A model generated the notes under the pieces. It did not search any database. It saw only the letters and a program-made list of their open reading frames with translations, and had not been told where the DNA came from. The position numbers were made by a program, and so were the translations under genes. DNA of 32,000 bases from Chloroflexales bacterium (GTDB lineage Bacteria; Chloroflexota; Chloroflexia; Chloroflexales; Chloroflexaceae). The stretch spans positions 1-32,000 of the forward strand of contig JAAXUL010000003.1 in the NCBI GenBank assembly GCA_013336035.1, in the 5' to 3' direction. Below, one piece after another: positions 7,482-17,108 of this stretch; position 1 is the first letter of the stretch; the number at the start of each line of letters is the position of its first letter.

Positions 7482-8204
7482 GTGCTTAACCAGCAACATG
7501 AGCCGCCCCTGCCCCGCAGGCGCACTGTTGGGCAAGTGCGGAAAGGGCGGCTCGCAATGGTGATCGTACTGGGCTGTATCGTTCCGCTGCTCGCGGGCTG
7601 TATGGAAGCCCTCCAGACAGGGCAACAGACGGATGCATCTCCGCCACTTTTCAACCCATCCTCTACCAGCATCGCCACAGCAGCGCCGCCGGAGGCTGGC
7701 GAGATGAGCCCGACGCTGCCGGGCAGCTTCGCGCCTGACCCGGCCACGGCAGCACCCACCGTGCCCCCCACGGCGCCCCCTACGGCGCCCCTCACGATAG
7801 CGCCCACTTCGTCTGTTGTGACAGGGCCCGCGCCCCTTCCTACCCTGGCCTTACCCACGCCGCCGGCGCTCACCCCCGAGGAGCGGTGGCGCGCGCAGCA
7901 GATAGACCGTCGCCTTTTCGAAGCGTTCCGACCATACTACACGGCCGGTAGCGAACTCTGGTGGTATGACCCGACCAACCAGCAGAGTGTGATCCTCGGT
8001 AGAATCACTGGTGATTTTACGGCCCAGGCCGAGTTTACGCTTCGCGGCCAGGGTGTTCAGGCTCTTGAGGTGCCGTACCAGGTCAATGGGGGCTATGGGC
8101 TGACCGCCCTCTCGCCCGCGGTGCTCGACCGCATCAGGGCGGCCGGCTACAGCGAGTGGATCGAGACATATGTCTTTGTGGGGCCGAATGTGATTCCACG
8201 CTAG
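7482..8204 (+). CDS. Putative lipoprotein, hypothetical
   Basis: Hydrophobic segment plus lipobox (MVIVLGCIVPLLAGC), then a Pro/Thr/Ala-rich linker (TAAPTVPPTAPPTAPLTIAPTS) and a C-terminal domain. Confidence 0.7.
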   Translation: MLNQQHEPPLPRRRTVGQVRKGRLAMVIVLGCIVPLLAGCMEALQTGQQTDASPPLFNPSSTSIATAAPPEAGEMSPTLPGSFAPDPATAAPTVPPTAPPTAPLTIAPTSSVVTGPAPLPTLALPTPPALTPEERWRAQQIDRRLFEAFRPYYTAGSELWWYDPTNQQSVILGRITGDFTAQAEFTLRGQGVQALEVPYQVNGGYGLTALSPAVLDRIRAAGYSEWIETYVFVGPNVIPR

Positions 8205-8401
8205 GCAAGCCAGAGGGTCGCTCCATACAGTGCTTCAACTCAGACCACCCTCGCACTACACGGCAGCACGGCAGGCCCATCGCCTGAGGTGCTGCTGTCG
8301 CTTTATGGAGCGGCATGTCCTTGTGTTTGTAGAACAAACGTGTTATGATAGGCGCAGGCTAGCGAGCCCGAGGCCCGCTAGCCCAGGAGAAGGATACAGC
8401 T

Positions 8402-9349
8402 GTGAGTAGCAGATACCTCGATATGGTGCGCGGGCAACAGCGGCGGCGTAGCGGCGGTTGGCAGTTTACCGCCAAATCACTGCTTGCCCTCCTTGCGGTG
8501 ATCGCCATGATCGGCTCGGCAGTCTACTGGTGGGGCGTGCAGAGCCAGCTCACCAACAACTGGATTGTCGCGGGGGCGTTCACAGCAATCCTGGTGCTGG
8601 CGCCGCCCAGCCTGACCTCGTTCCTCATCCCCTGGTCGCCGGGCGGGATGCTCCTCCAGAAGATCAATGCTCGCACCTGGGGCTACACCGTGGTGATCGG
8701 CGCCGCCCTCTATCTGCTCTACTACTCGTTCGAGATCCAGTACAGCTGGTGGGCCTCGCAGCCGACAGTTGCCTCAACCGGCCTGATCCTTCAGCAGGTG
8801 ATCATCGGGATCATCGGCTTTATCATTATCCCGGCCCTGCTCTGGACGCCTGTCACCAGCGAGGAGCTAGTCGAGCAGGTGCGCCAGGCTCACCTCGTGC
8901 GCCGCTACGAGCTGCAGACCCAGGCCGATATCGCCATCCTGCGCGCCACCCTGCTGCGCGCCCAGGAGAAAGCCCTGATCGGCTTCGCCAACCTCACCGT
9001 GCAGGAGAAGGAAGAGCTTGCCAGCGTCATGCGCGGTCTGGTCAAGGGCATCGACCAGACTCTGCGCGACGTCGGCGACAGCGTGAAGACGGTCAGCGGC
9101 GCAACCGTGCCCTTCTCGAGCCTCGACGACAACGACGATATTCGCGGCTACCTCGACTATATCAGCGAGAGTCTGACCGACAACGCGCTGCTCCCGCGGC
9201 GAGCCGGGCAGCCCGAGCGCCTGCCCGGCCAGCAGCAGTATAGCGCCGGCCAGCAGCAGTATAGCGCTGGTCAGCAGTACGCCGAAGAGTACTATGACGA
9301 GGCCCCTCAGGACGACCGCCGCCCGCGCCTGAACCCAAGCCGTCACTAG
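8402..9349 (+). CDS. Hypothetical membrane protein with QQQYSAG repeats near the C-terminus
   Basis: GTG start; several hydrophobic helices; C-terminal GQQQYSAGQQQYSAGQQYAEEYYDEAPQDD. Confidence 0.7.
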   Translation: MSSRYLDMVRGQQRRRSGGWQFTAKSLLALLAVIAMIGSAVYWWGVQSQLTNNWIVAGAFTAILVLAPPSLTSFLIPWSPGGMLLQKINARTWGYTVVIGAALYLLYYSFEIQYSWWASQPTVASTGLILQQVIIGIIGFIIIPALLWTPVTSEELVEQVRQAHLVRRYELQTQADIAILRATLLRAQEKALIGFANLTVQEKEELASVMRGLVKGIDQTLRDVGDSVKTVSGATVPFSSLDDNDDIRGYLDYISESLTDNALLPRRAGQPERLPGQQQYSAGQQQYSAGQQYAEEYYDEAPQDDRRPRLNPSRH

Positions 9350-9379
9350 CTATTCGCACTCTGAACTCGGATCAGCACT

Positions 9380-9628
9380 ATGCAAGGCTATCGCTTCAGC
9401 ACGAACCGCCGCCTACCTGAGCGCGACATGCTTGATCTCGCCGACGCTCTGGCCATGCAAATCCACCAGGCCATCGGCCCACGGGTCTATCTGCTGCCCC
9501 GCTCTGATGTGATTGAGCTGATCGCCCCCTATATCGACGACCTCGTCCTCGACGACCAGAACGACCTCTCATGGATGGTCTGGCACCTCTTCCAGGATGC
9601 CTGTGAGATGGACCGGCTCGCGGCATAG
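9380..9628 (+). CDS. Small hypothetical protein (82 aa)
   Basis: MQGYRFSTNRRLPERDMLDLADALAMQIHQAIGPRVYLLPRSDVIELIAPYIDDLVLDDQNDLSWMVWHLFQDACEMDRLAA; compact, soluble, same strand as neighbours. Confidence 0.65.
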   Translation: MQGYRFSTNRRLPERDMLDLADALAMQIHQAIGPRVYLLPRSDVIELIAPYIDDLVLDDQNDLSWMVWHLFQDACEMDRLAA

Positions 9629-9677
9629 GGGTGCTCGCCGGCGCTCACCTCGCCGTAGCGACTAATGGAGCGAGAGC

Positions 9678-10289
9678 GTGGCCCAGCCCCTGCGCCTTGG
9701 GATCTACGGCGGCAGCTTCGACCCGATCCACTGCGGCCACCTCGCCATCGCCGAGGAGGTCCGCTCTACCCTCGGCCTCGCCAGTGTGGCCTTCGTGCCC
9801 GCCGCGCATCAGCCTCTTAAGGGCCAGGCCCGGTGCCCCCCCGACCACCGGCTGGCCATGGTACGCCTGGCCTGCGCCGATAACCCGGCCTTCATCCCCG
9901 ATGACCTTGAGCTGCGTCGCCCCCCGCCCTCGTACACCATCAATACGATCGAGACCTTCCGCGCCCGCCACGGCCCCGCCGCTGAGCTGTGGCTTATCAT
10001 CGGCGCCGACGCCGCCCGCGACCTGCCCCGCTGGCGCCGCGTCGCCGATATCCTTGGCCTCGCCCGCGTCGCTATCGTCGGCCGCCCTGGCCACAGCGTC
10101 GATCTGCCCGCGCTCGAGGTGGCGCTGCCCGCCCTCGAGGGCCGCTGCGTGCTGATCGACGGCCCGCGCCTCGACATCTCGAGCACCGATCTGCGCCGCC
10201 GCCTCGCCGCCGGGCGCCCGGTGCGCTACCAGATGCCCGACACCGTACGCCTGTATATCGCTGAGCACGGCCTCTACCAGCATGATTGA
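9678..10289 (+). CDS. nadD: Nicotinate-nucleotide adenylyltransferase
   Basis: LRLGIYGGSFDPIHCGHLAIAEEV nucleotidyltransferase motif; PSYTINTIETF; ISSTDLRRRLAAGRPVRYQMPDTVRLYI. Confidence 0.95.
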   Translation: MAQPLRLGIYGGSFDPIHCGHLAIAEEVRSTLGLASVAFVPAAHQPLKGQARCPPDHRLAMVRLACADNPAFIPDDLELRRPPPSYTINTIETFRARHGPAAELWLIIGADAARDLPRWRRVADILGLARVAIVGRPGHSVDLPALEVALPALEGRCVLIDGPRLDISSTDLRRRLAAGRPVRYQMPDTVRLYIAEHGLYQHD

Positions 10290-11001
10290 TGACCATCCGG
10301 AAGAGCTTCTGGCGACAACCGCCGCCGCGTGGGGGCTGACCCTCGCCCCCGCCCAGCTGGCGCAGTTTCGGCTCTATGCCGACGAGCTGGCCGCCTGGAA
10401 TGCCCATACCAACCTCACCGCGATCACCGACCGCGCGGGGATCTATGTCCGCCATTTCCTCGACTCGCTGGCCCTGGCCCGCCATTGGGGCGAGGCGCCC
10501 GATACGCTGCTCGATATCGGGAGCGGCGCCGGCTTCCCCGGCCTGCCTCTCAAGCTGCTGCGCCCCGCGCTCGGGCTAACGCTGCTCGACTCGGTCGGTA
10601 AGAAGACGGCCTTTCTGACCCGGCTTACGGCGCGCCTGGGCCTCGATGACGTGCGCGTCATCACTGGCCGCGCCGAGCTGCTCGGGCGCGACCGGCACGA
10701 GCGCGAGCGCTACGCCGTCGTGACAGCCCGCGCTGTGGCCGACCTGCGGGTGCTGGCCGAGTATGGGCTGCCCCTGCTGCGCGTCGGCGGGCGCCTGCTC
10801 GCCCCTAAAGGTGCCGCCGCCCACGAGGAGGCCGCGGCCGCCGCGCGGGCCCTCGCGCTACTCGGCGGCGAGCTGCTCGGCGTCGAGCCGGTCGAGCTGC
10901 CCGGGCTCGAGCCACGGACTCTGGTGGTGATCCGCAAGGTCGCGCCGACTGACCCCCGCTACCCGCGCCCAGTAGGCCTGCCGGTGCGCAAGCCCTTGTG
11001 A
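10282..11001 (+). CDS. rsmG: 16S rRNA (guanine527-N7)-methyltransferase
   Basis: WNAHTNLTAITDRAGIYVRHFLDSLAL...LLDIGSGAGFPGLPLKLLRP...LLDSVGKKTAFL; overlaps nadD by 8 bp. Confidence 0.95.
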   Translation: MIDDHPEELLATTAAAWGLTLAPAQLAQFRLYADELAAWNAHTNLTAITDRAGIYVRHFLDSLALARHWGEAPDTLLDIGSGAGFPGLPLKLLRPALGLTLLDSVGKKTAFLTRLTARLGLDDVRVITGRAELLGRDRHERERYAVVTARAVADLRVLAEYGLPLLRVGGRLLAPKGAAAHEEAAAAARALALLGGELLGVEPVELPGLEPRTLVVIRKVAPTDPRYPRPVGLPVRKPL

Positions 11002-11027
11002 CCTTTTTGTGCGACCCGCGTATTATA

Positions 11028-11056
11028 TTGTGGAACCCTTTGTCACGTGCTAGAAT
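11028..11056 (+). promoter_or_regulatory. Putative promoter for the pspA homologue
   Basis: TTGTGG - 17 nt - TAGAAT. Confidence 0.5.
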
Positions 11057-11133
11057 GACCGCGCACGAGCGTGGTCGCAAGCTGGTTCCGCACGAAGACG
11101 CCGGAGACCTGTATCCGCAAGGAGGAATCGACC

Positions 11134-11796
11134 ATGTCTATCCTGGGCCGCATCAAGGACCTCATCAGCGCAAATGTCAACTCGATGCTCGACAAGGCCG
11201 AGGACCCCGAGAAGATGGCGAATGAGTACCTGCGCCAGCTCACCAACGAGCTGTACGAGGTGCGCACGAGCGTCGCGGCCGCTATGGCCGACGAGACGAA
11301 GCTCGAGCAGCGACGGATCAGCTCAACGGCCGAGGTGACCCAGTGGCAGACGAAGGCCGAGGCCGCCCTGCGCGCCGGCGACGAGGAGCTCGCCAAGGCC
11401 GCCCTTGGCCGCAAGGTGCAGGCCCAGAAGCTCGCCGAGCAGTACCAGGCTCAGGAGACAGCCCAGGAAGAGCAGGTCAACGCCATGCAGGAGGCCCTGA
11501 TCCAGCTCGAGACACGCATCGCCGAGGTCAAGGCGAAGAAAGAGCTGATCATCGCCAAAAAGAACCGGGCCCAGACCCAGGAGGCCCTGCAGCGCACGGC
11601 CCAGCGTATGGGCAGCATCACCGCAATGGATAAGCTCGACCAGCTCGAGGAGCGCGTCGATACCGACCTCGCGCGCGCCGAGGCTATGCAGAAGCTCGAG
11701 CAGGGCTCGCTCGAGGCCCGCTTCAAGGATATCGAGAAGGAGAGCGAGGTCGACTCAGAGCTCGCCGAGCTGAAGCGGAAGCTGGGGATGCAGTAA
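11134..11796 (+). CDS. pspA: PspA/IM30 family protein
   Basis: MSILGRIKDLISANVNSMLDKAEDPEKMANEYLRQLTNELYEVRTSVAAAMADETKLEQ, coiled-coil rich; SD AAGGAGG upstream of ATG 11134. Confidence 0.92.
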   Translation: MSILGRIKDLISANVNSMLDKAEDPEKMANEYLRQLTNELYEVRTSVAAAMADETKLEQRRISSTAEVTQWQTKAEAALRAGDEELAKAALGRKVQAQKLAEQYQAQETAQEEQVNAMQEALIQLETRIAEVKAKKELIIAKKNRAQTQEALQRTAQRMGSITAMDKLDQLEERVDTDLARAEAMQKLEQGSLEARFKDIEKESEVDSELAELKRKLGMQ

Positions 11797-11828
11797 TTCC
11801 ATCTTGCTGGTGGCACCCTCGCGAGGCG

Positions 11829-11867
11829 ACGCCCCGCCGCTCTCCTTCGCAGAGGGGGGCGTTTTTT
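11829..11867 (+). terminator. Rho-independent terminator
   Basis: ACGCCCC...CTCT-loop-AGAG...GGGGCGT followed by TTTTTT. Confidence 0.8.
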
Positions 11868-11895
11868 CAGCGAGGGCCACGCCCTGGGATCTACT

Positions 11896-12477
11896 CTAGT
11901 GGGCCGGCTCGTAGCAGTTGCGGCAGCGGGCCTCGTAGAGGTCAAGGCCGCCAACGACGATGGTCGGGGCGTCGGCGGGGGCGGGCCGGCCGTTGATCAG
12001 GCGCTGCGAGCGCGTGGCGTAGGCCCCGCAGCGCACGCAGATCGCGTAGAGCTTGTCGACCTGCTCGGCCACGGCCATTAGCTGCATCATGCCGGGGAAG
12101 GGCTCGGCGCGATAGCTCTGGTCGAGGCCAGCCACGATCACGCGCAAGCCCCGGTCGGCAAGCTCCTGGCAGCACGCCAGGATCTCATCCGCGCTGTCTT
12201 CCAGGAAGTGCATCTCGTCCAGGGCGATGACCTGCATATCCCCGACTCCGGCCATAACCTCTTTGATCGAGCTGACCGGCACCGCCTCGAGCTTTGCGCC
12301 GGTGTGGCTTGCCACATGACCTACACTATAGCGTGTGTCGAGCCGCGGCGTGAAGATGCGGCAGGGCTGGCGAGCGATCATCACCTGGCGCATGCGCCGG
12401 ATCAGCTCCTCGGTCTTGCCGCTATACATACATCCGCAGATCACCTCGATCCGGCCGCCGGTACTTGGTCGCGTCAT
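11896..12477 (-). CDS. tdk: Thymidine kinase
   Basis: [23 protein letters not shown]-loop; [12 protein letters not shown]; CxxC pairs [13 protein letters not shown] and CRNCYEPAH. Confidence 0.95.
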   Translation of the reverse strand: MTRPSTGGRIEVICGCMYSGKTEELIRRMRQVMIARQPCRIFTPRLDTRYSVGHVASHTGAKLEAVPVSSIKEVMAGVGDMQVIALDEMHFLEDSADEILACCQELADRGLRVIVAGLDQSYRAEPFPGMMQLMAVAEQVDKLYAICVRCGAYATRSQRLINGRPAPADAPTIVVGGLDLYEARCRNCYEPAH

Positions 12478-12634
12478 CCTACATGTCTCCTTCTGGGCTC
12501 GGGTAGCGCACGCAGCGGCCCCGAGGGCGCGTGGGCGGCCTTGTGCTATACTCCACGAGGAGTCTGCTGGTGAGCGCCCTGATGAATACGCGAGTATACC
12601 ACTGATTCGCCGTTGCACTGCGCTGGGAGGCTTC

Positions 12635-12856
12635 ATGGGCGAGCGGGTGTGCTGGATGGCAGACGCGGATCTGGCCGCCGTGCTGCGCCGATACTACCAG
12701 GGCGAGGCCGGCCTCTGGGGCGAGATACAGGCCCGCGTCCACGCCGATCTGCGCGCGAAGGGGCTAGCCGTCGCGCCGCGCCATCTGCGCTTCCGGCGCG
12801 TCGATGACGGCTACGAGGTGATCGTCGAGGATGCGTCGGCCTACCTGTGCGATTAG
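12635..12856 (+). CDS. Small hypothetical protein (73 aa)
   Basis: [73 protein letters not shown]; trimmed from ORF 12335..12856. Confidence 0.6.
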   Translation: MGERVCWMADADLAAVLRRYYQGEAGLWGEIQARVHADLRAKGLAVAPRHLRFRRVDDGYEVIVEDASAYLCD

Positions 12857-12906
12857 CCTTGTCGGGCTGCCCGAAGGCCCCACCGAGCGCGGCTGGCGGG
12901 CAGTGT

Positions 12907-12930
12907 AAGGGCGCAGCATCCTGCGCCCTT
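12907..12930. terminator. Bidirectional hairpin between convergent genes
   Basis: AAGGGCGCAG-CATC-CTGCGCCCTT, perfect 10-bp stem. Confidence 0.65.
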
Positions 12931-13001
12931 GCGATGATCTCTACGGGGTCATGTCATAGCTGGCGTGGGCCACCCGCACAATGCCCGGGAAGGGGCGGTC
13001 G

Positions 13002-14015
13002 CTACCCGCGCTCCTCGTACTGCTTGCGGTAGTAGTCCAGGTACTCGCCTGATTTGATCGGTCGCCACCAGCCCTCGTTAGCCACGAACCAGCGGACCGT
13101 CTTCTCGAGGGCCTGGTCGAAGCTGTGCTGCGAGCGCCAGCCCAGGGCCCGCAGCTTTGCGCAGTCGAGGGCGTAGCGCCGGTCGTGGCCGGCCCGATCG
13201 ACCACATGCTGGATCAGGCTGCGGGGCTTGCCCAGCAGGTCAAGGATCTTGTGCGCCATCTCGATATTCGGCGTCTCGACCTCGGTGCCGACGTTATAGA
13301 CCTCGCCCAGGGCGCCCTTGTGCAGCACCAGGTCGATGCCCTCGCAGTGGTCGAGCACGTACTGATAGTCGCGCATCTGTAGACCGTCGCCGTAGATCGG
13401 CAGCGGAATGTTCTCGATGGCATTGGTGGTGAATAGGGGCACCGCCTTCTCAGGGTAGTGGAAGGGGCCAATGTTGTTCGAGCCGCGGGTGGTGGTGACG
13501 GGGAGCCCGTAGGTGATGAAGTAGGCGTAGACCAGGTGCTCGGCCCCGGCTTTGCTGGCCGAGTAAGGGCTGCGGGGCTCGAGAGGGTCGCCCTCTTTCG
13601 AGCGGCTCGGGGCAGGGATGGCCCCATAAACCTCATCGGTGCTGATCTGGTGGAAGCGCTCGAGCTTGAGCTCGCGGGCCACCTCGAGCAGGACCCATGT
13701 GCCGTTGATGTTGGTTGTCACCACGGCGTCTGGCTCCATGATCGAGCGGTCTACATGGGTCTCGGCGGCAAAGTTGATGATCGAGTCGATGTCGTGTCGC
13801 TGGACCGCCTCACGTACCGCAGCCATATCGCAGATGTCACCCTGGATAAAGCGAAAGCGGGGGTTGCTGCGGCAGCGCTCCAGGTTCTCGAGACGGCCGG
13901 CGTAGGTCAGCTTGTCGAAGACGATGATCGTGTAGTCGTCGTACTTCTCGAGCATATAGTGGACGAAGTTCGAGCCGATGAAGCCGGCGCCGCCGGCGAT
14001 AAGGAGATGGCGCAT
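13002..14015 (-). CDS. rfbB: dTDP-glucose 4,6-dehydratase
   Basis: MRHLLIAGGAGFIGSNFVHYML; FAAETHVDRSI; STDEVYG; PYSASKAGAEHLV; RGSNNIGPFHYPEKAVPLF; SD GGGAG before ATG 14015. Confidence 0.93.
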   Translation of the reverse strand: MRHLLIAGGAGFIGSNFVHYMLEKYDDYTIIVFDKLTYAGRLENLERCRSNPRFRFIQGDICDMAAVREAVQRHDIDSIINFAAETHVDRSIMEPDAVVTTNINGTWVLLEVARELKLERFHQISTDEVYGAIPAPSRSKEGDPLEPRSPYSASKAGAEHLVYAYFITYGLPVTTTRGSNNIGPFHYPEKAVPLFTTNAIENIPLPIYGDGLQMRDYQYVLDHCEGIDLVLHKGALGEVYNVGTEVETPNIEMAHKILDLLGKPRSLIQHVVDRAGHDRRYALDCAKLRALGWRSQHSFDQALEKTVRWFVANEGWWRPIKSGEYLDYYRKQYEERG

Positions 14016-14073
14016 GAGTGCTCCCTTCAGTGTCAATGCCTCGCCGGAAGTCTAGCAAAGGCGGCCGACCAGT

Positions 14074-14589
14074 TTAATTGGCCTCGCCCTTAGCCAGGGC
14101 TGAGCCAGCGCTGAGCGTGGCATTCTTGGCCCGTGACTGCTCGGCAAGCAGCGTCTTGTAGGCGACCATCCGTGCGAGTAGGTCGGGGTCACTCGCGGCG
14201 AGGATCTGTACGGCGAGCAGGCCGGCATTGCGCCCGCCACCGATGGCCACCGTGGCCACGGGTACGCCGGCAGGCATCTGTACGATCGAGAGGAGCGAGT
14301 CGAGCCCGCTGAGCGCCTTGCTCTGCACGGGCACGCCGATCACCGGCAGCGGCGAGCAGGCGGCGATCATCCCGGGCAGATGGGCCGCCCCGCCCGCGCC
14401 GGCGATGATCACTCGCAGCCCCCGTTGGTGGGCCGTGCGCCCATACTCGATCATGTCCAGGGGGGTGCGGTGGGCCGAGACCACCCGGGCCTCGTAGGGC
14501 ACGCTGAACTCGCCGCACACATCGATCGCGCCCTGCAACGTGGGCAGGTCGCTGTCGCTCCCCATGATAATGCCGATCAGTGGTGACAT
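14074..14589 (-). CDS. purE: N5-carboxyaminoimidazole ribonucleotide mutase
   Basis: [81 protein letters not shown]. Confidence 0.95.
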   Translation of the reverse strand: MSPLIGIIMGSDSDLPTLQGAIDVCGEFSVPYEARVVSAHRTPLDMIEYGRTAHQRGLRVIIAGAGGAAHLPGMIAACSPLPVIGVPVQSKALSGLDSLLSIVQMPAGVPVATVAIGGGRNAGLLAVQILAASDPDLLARMVAYKTLLAEQSRAKNATLSAGSALAKGEAN

Positions 14590-14676
14590 AGCATAGCCTC
14601 TGGCTTGCCACAAGGGGCAGCGCGCCGGAAGAGCGGCGACGCATGTGCGGGCGCTGCGCTGGTGTGGACCTCATCA

Positions 14677-15807
14677 TTATATCTGGACCAGATCCGCGGC
14701 CCTGCGCGCGATGGCCTCGGCCTCGGCGAGGGTCGCGCCAAGGGCGGTGACGTGCCCCATCTTACGGCCCACCCGCGAATCGCGCTTGCCGTAGAGGTGG
14801 ATGTGGGCCCCATGGATGGCCAGGGCCTCGCGCAGGGCGTCGGGGGGCACAGGGCCGGCGCGCCGCCCGAGCAGATTGATCATCACGGCGGCGGGCGCCC
14901 GCAGCGTCACAGGGCCTAGCGGCCAGCCGATGACAGCTCGCAGATGGCTCTCGAACTGCGAGGTGGCACAGCCCTCGATCGTGTAGTGCCCCGAGTTGTG
15001 GGGCCTGGGCGCCAGCTCGTTGAAAAGTACGCGCCCATCGGGCAGCTCGAATAGCTCGACGCCAAAGATGCCGACCCCGCCCACGGCCTCGACGGCCCTG
15101 ACCGCGAGCGCCGTTGCAGCGGCAGACTCGGCGGCGGGCATCGGCGCGGGCGCGCGGACGACATGGCAGATATGGTGCTCCTGCACGGTCTCGACCACCG
15201 GGTAGGCGCGGCTCGCCCCATCGCGCCCGCGCACCACCATCACGGCAAGCTCGCGGGCAAAGGGCACCCAGGCCTCGACGAGCAGCGGGCTGCCACCGCC
15301 AGCGAGGCGCTGCCATGCCGCGGCCACGTCGCCGGGGGCGCGCAGGGTAGCATTGCCATAGCCATCATAGCCGTTACGGCGGGCCTTCAGCACCATGGGC
15401 CAGCCCATCTCGGCGCCGGCCATAAGCACCTCGGCGGGCGATGCGACGCCGCGGAAGGTGGGCACGGCCAGGCCGGCGGCGGCGATGGCCTCTTTCTGGC
15501 TGAGCTTGTCCTGCACGAGTCTGACCGTGGCCGAGGTGGGGTAGACGGGCATGCCCCCATCCTCAAGGCGGGCCAGGATGGTAGCGTCGATGAACTCATT
15601 CTCGAGCGTGACCAGATCGCAGTGCGCGGCGAAGCGGGCGAGGGCCTCGGGGTCTTCCCAGCTGCCGACCACCTCGCGCTGGGTAAGCCGCCCGGCGGGG
15701 CTGTCGGGCGACCGCTCGAAGATAGCTGTCTCGACGCCAAGCGCGATAGCGGACTGGGTGAGCATTTGGGCGAGCTGGCCGCCCCCAAAGATGCCGATAC
15801 GGGTCAT
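14677..15807 (-). CDS. purK: 5-(carboxyamino)imidazole ribonucleotide synthase
   Basis: MTRIGIFGGGQLAQMLTQSAIALG; ATP-grasp features; VLFNELAPRPHNSGHYTIEGCATSQFE. Confidence 0.95.
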   Translation of the reverse strand: MTRIGIFGGGQLAQMLTQSAIALGVETAIFERSPDSPAGRLTQREVVGSWEDPEALARFAAHCDLVTLENEFIDATILARLEDGGMPVYPTSATVRLVQDKLSQKEAIAAAGLAVPTFRGVASPAEVLMAGAEMGWPMVLKARRNGYDGYGNATLRAPGDVAAAWQRLAGGGSPLLVEAWVPFARELAVMVVRGRDGASRAYPVVETVQEHHICHVVRAPAPMPAAESAAATALAVRAVEAVGGVGIFGVELFELPDGRVLFNELAPRPHNSGHYTIEGCATSQFESHLRAVIGWPLGPVTLRAPAAVMINLLGRRAGPVPPDALREALAIHGAHIHLYGKRDSRVGRKMGHVTALGATLAEAEAIARRAADLVQI

Positions 15808-15936
15808 AGTGCGGATATAGTAGCCGCAGACGGCCCGAGGCGCAAACGGGCTTGTGTTCACGCCCCTGTACACGCCGGCGTCAACGCCCCTGTGCTACCC
15901 TGATTGTAGAGTTGAGCAACGAAAGTGAGCAAGGCC

Positions 15937-16800
15937 ATGGCTGAATTTGTGATCGACGCGCAGACGATAGTGGGCCCGGCGCGGCTGGTGGTGGCGAACC
16001 TGGGGCGCGCCCTGGGCTTCTACGAGGGGGTGCTGGGGATGCGGGGCGCCAGGCATCCTGATGGCGGCTACACCCTTGCAGCGGGCGGCGGCCCCCCCCT
16101 GCTGACCCTCGACGAGCGCCCCGGCGCGCGGCCCAAGCCCCAGCGTAGCACGGGCCTCTACCACATCGCCATCCTGGTGCCGACGCGCGCCGACCTGGCC
16201 CGGGTGATCACCCGCCTCGCCGAGACCCGCTACCCCGTCGGCGGCGCCTCGGACCATCTGGTCAGCGAGGCCCTCTACCTTGACGACCCGGACGGCAACG
16301 GCCTCGAGATTTACGCCGACCGGCCTCGCGGCGCCTGGCCGACAGCCGGGCGCGAGGTGCGGATGACTGTGGACCCCTTGGACATCGAGGGTGTTCTGGG
16401 CGAGCTGGGCGGGGCGCCCGGGCCGTGGGCCGGGCTGCCCGAGGGCACGACCATTGGCCATATCCACCTGCAGGTGGCCGACCTGCGCGCCGCCGAGGCG
16501 TTCTACGTCGGCGTGCTGGGCTTCGAGGTGATGCAGCGCTTTGCCAATAGCGCCCTATTCCTCTCGGCCGGGGGCTACCACCACCACCTGGGGCTAAACA
16601 TCTGGGCCGGCGTGGGCGCGCCGCCGCCGCCGCTCGACGCCGTGGGCCTGCGCCACTACACGGTGCGCCTGCCCGACGCGGGCGCCCTCGCGGATATCGT
16701 GGGCCGGGTACGATCTGCCGGCCTGGCCATCGAGGAGACCGCCGAAGGCCTGCTGGTGCGCGACCCCTCGCAGAATGGGGTGGTGCTGCGCCTGGGGTAG
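15937..16800 (+). CDS. Two-domain VOC (glyoxalase/extradiol dioxygenase-like) protein
   Basis: ARLVVANLGRALGFYEGVLGMR and IHLQVADLRAAEAFYVGVLGFEVMQRF repeats; LYLDDPDGNGLEIYADRP. Confidence 0.85.
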   Translation: MAEFVIDAQTIVGPARLVVANLGRALGFYEGVLGMRGARHPDGGYTLAAGGGPPLLTLDERPGARPKPQRSTGLYHIAILVPTRADLARVITRLAETRYPVGGASDHLVSEALYLDDPDGNGLEIYADRPRGAWPTAGREVRMTVDPLDIEGVLGELGGAPGPWAGLPEGTTIGHIHLQVADLRAAEAFYVGVLGFEVMQRFANSALFLSAGGYHHHLGLNIWAGVGAPPPPLDAVGLRHYTVRLPDAGALADIVGRVRSAGLAIEETAEGLLVRDPSQNGVVLRLG

Positions 16801-16887
16801 CGCTAGAGCTGTCGCCGGGGTGGTATAATATGCTGCATAACTAGCGACCGCGCCGCCCTCGGCGGCCTACCATCGAGGACCGCCCCG

Positions 16888-17091
16888 ATGCCCACTACTA
16901 CGCGCAGCCAGCGTCGTCGCCAGCCCGTCCGCGGCCCCCAGCAGCGCCGCCCCAACGCTCAGGCGCAGCGCCATCTCGAGCCGCCTGACTACACGCGCGA
17001 CTACGCGGATGTGCGGCGCGACCTGACGATGATCGCGCTTATCAGCGTCCTGCTCTTCGTCGGTATGCTCGGCCTCTCATTCGTCATCTAG
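16888..17091 (+). CDS. Small single-TM hypothetical protein
   Basis: Basic N-terminus plus DLTMIALISVLLFVGMLGLSFVI; TATAAT at 16824-16829 upstream. Confidence 0.55.
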   Translation: MPTTTRSQRRRQPVRGPQQRRPNAQAQRHLEPPDYTRDYADVRRDLTMIALISVLLFVGMLGLSFVI

Positions 17092-17108
17092 CTAGCCGGG
17101 GTGCGGCC

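Noticed and set aside
15163-15903. 246-aa + strand ORF over purK
   Set aside because: Antisense shadow ORF; purK is unambiguous on the other strand
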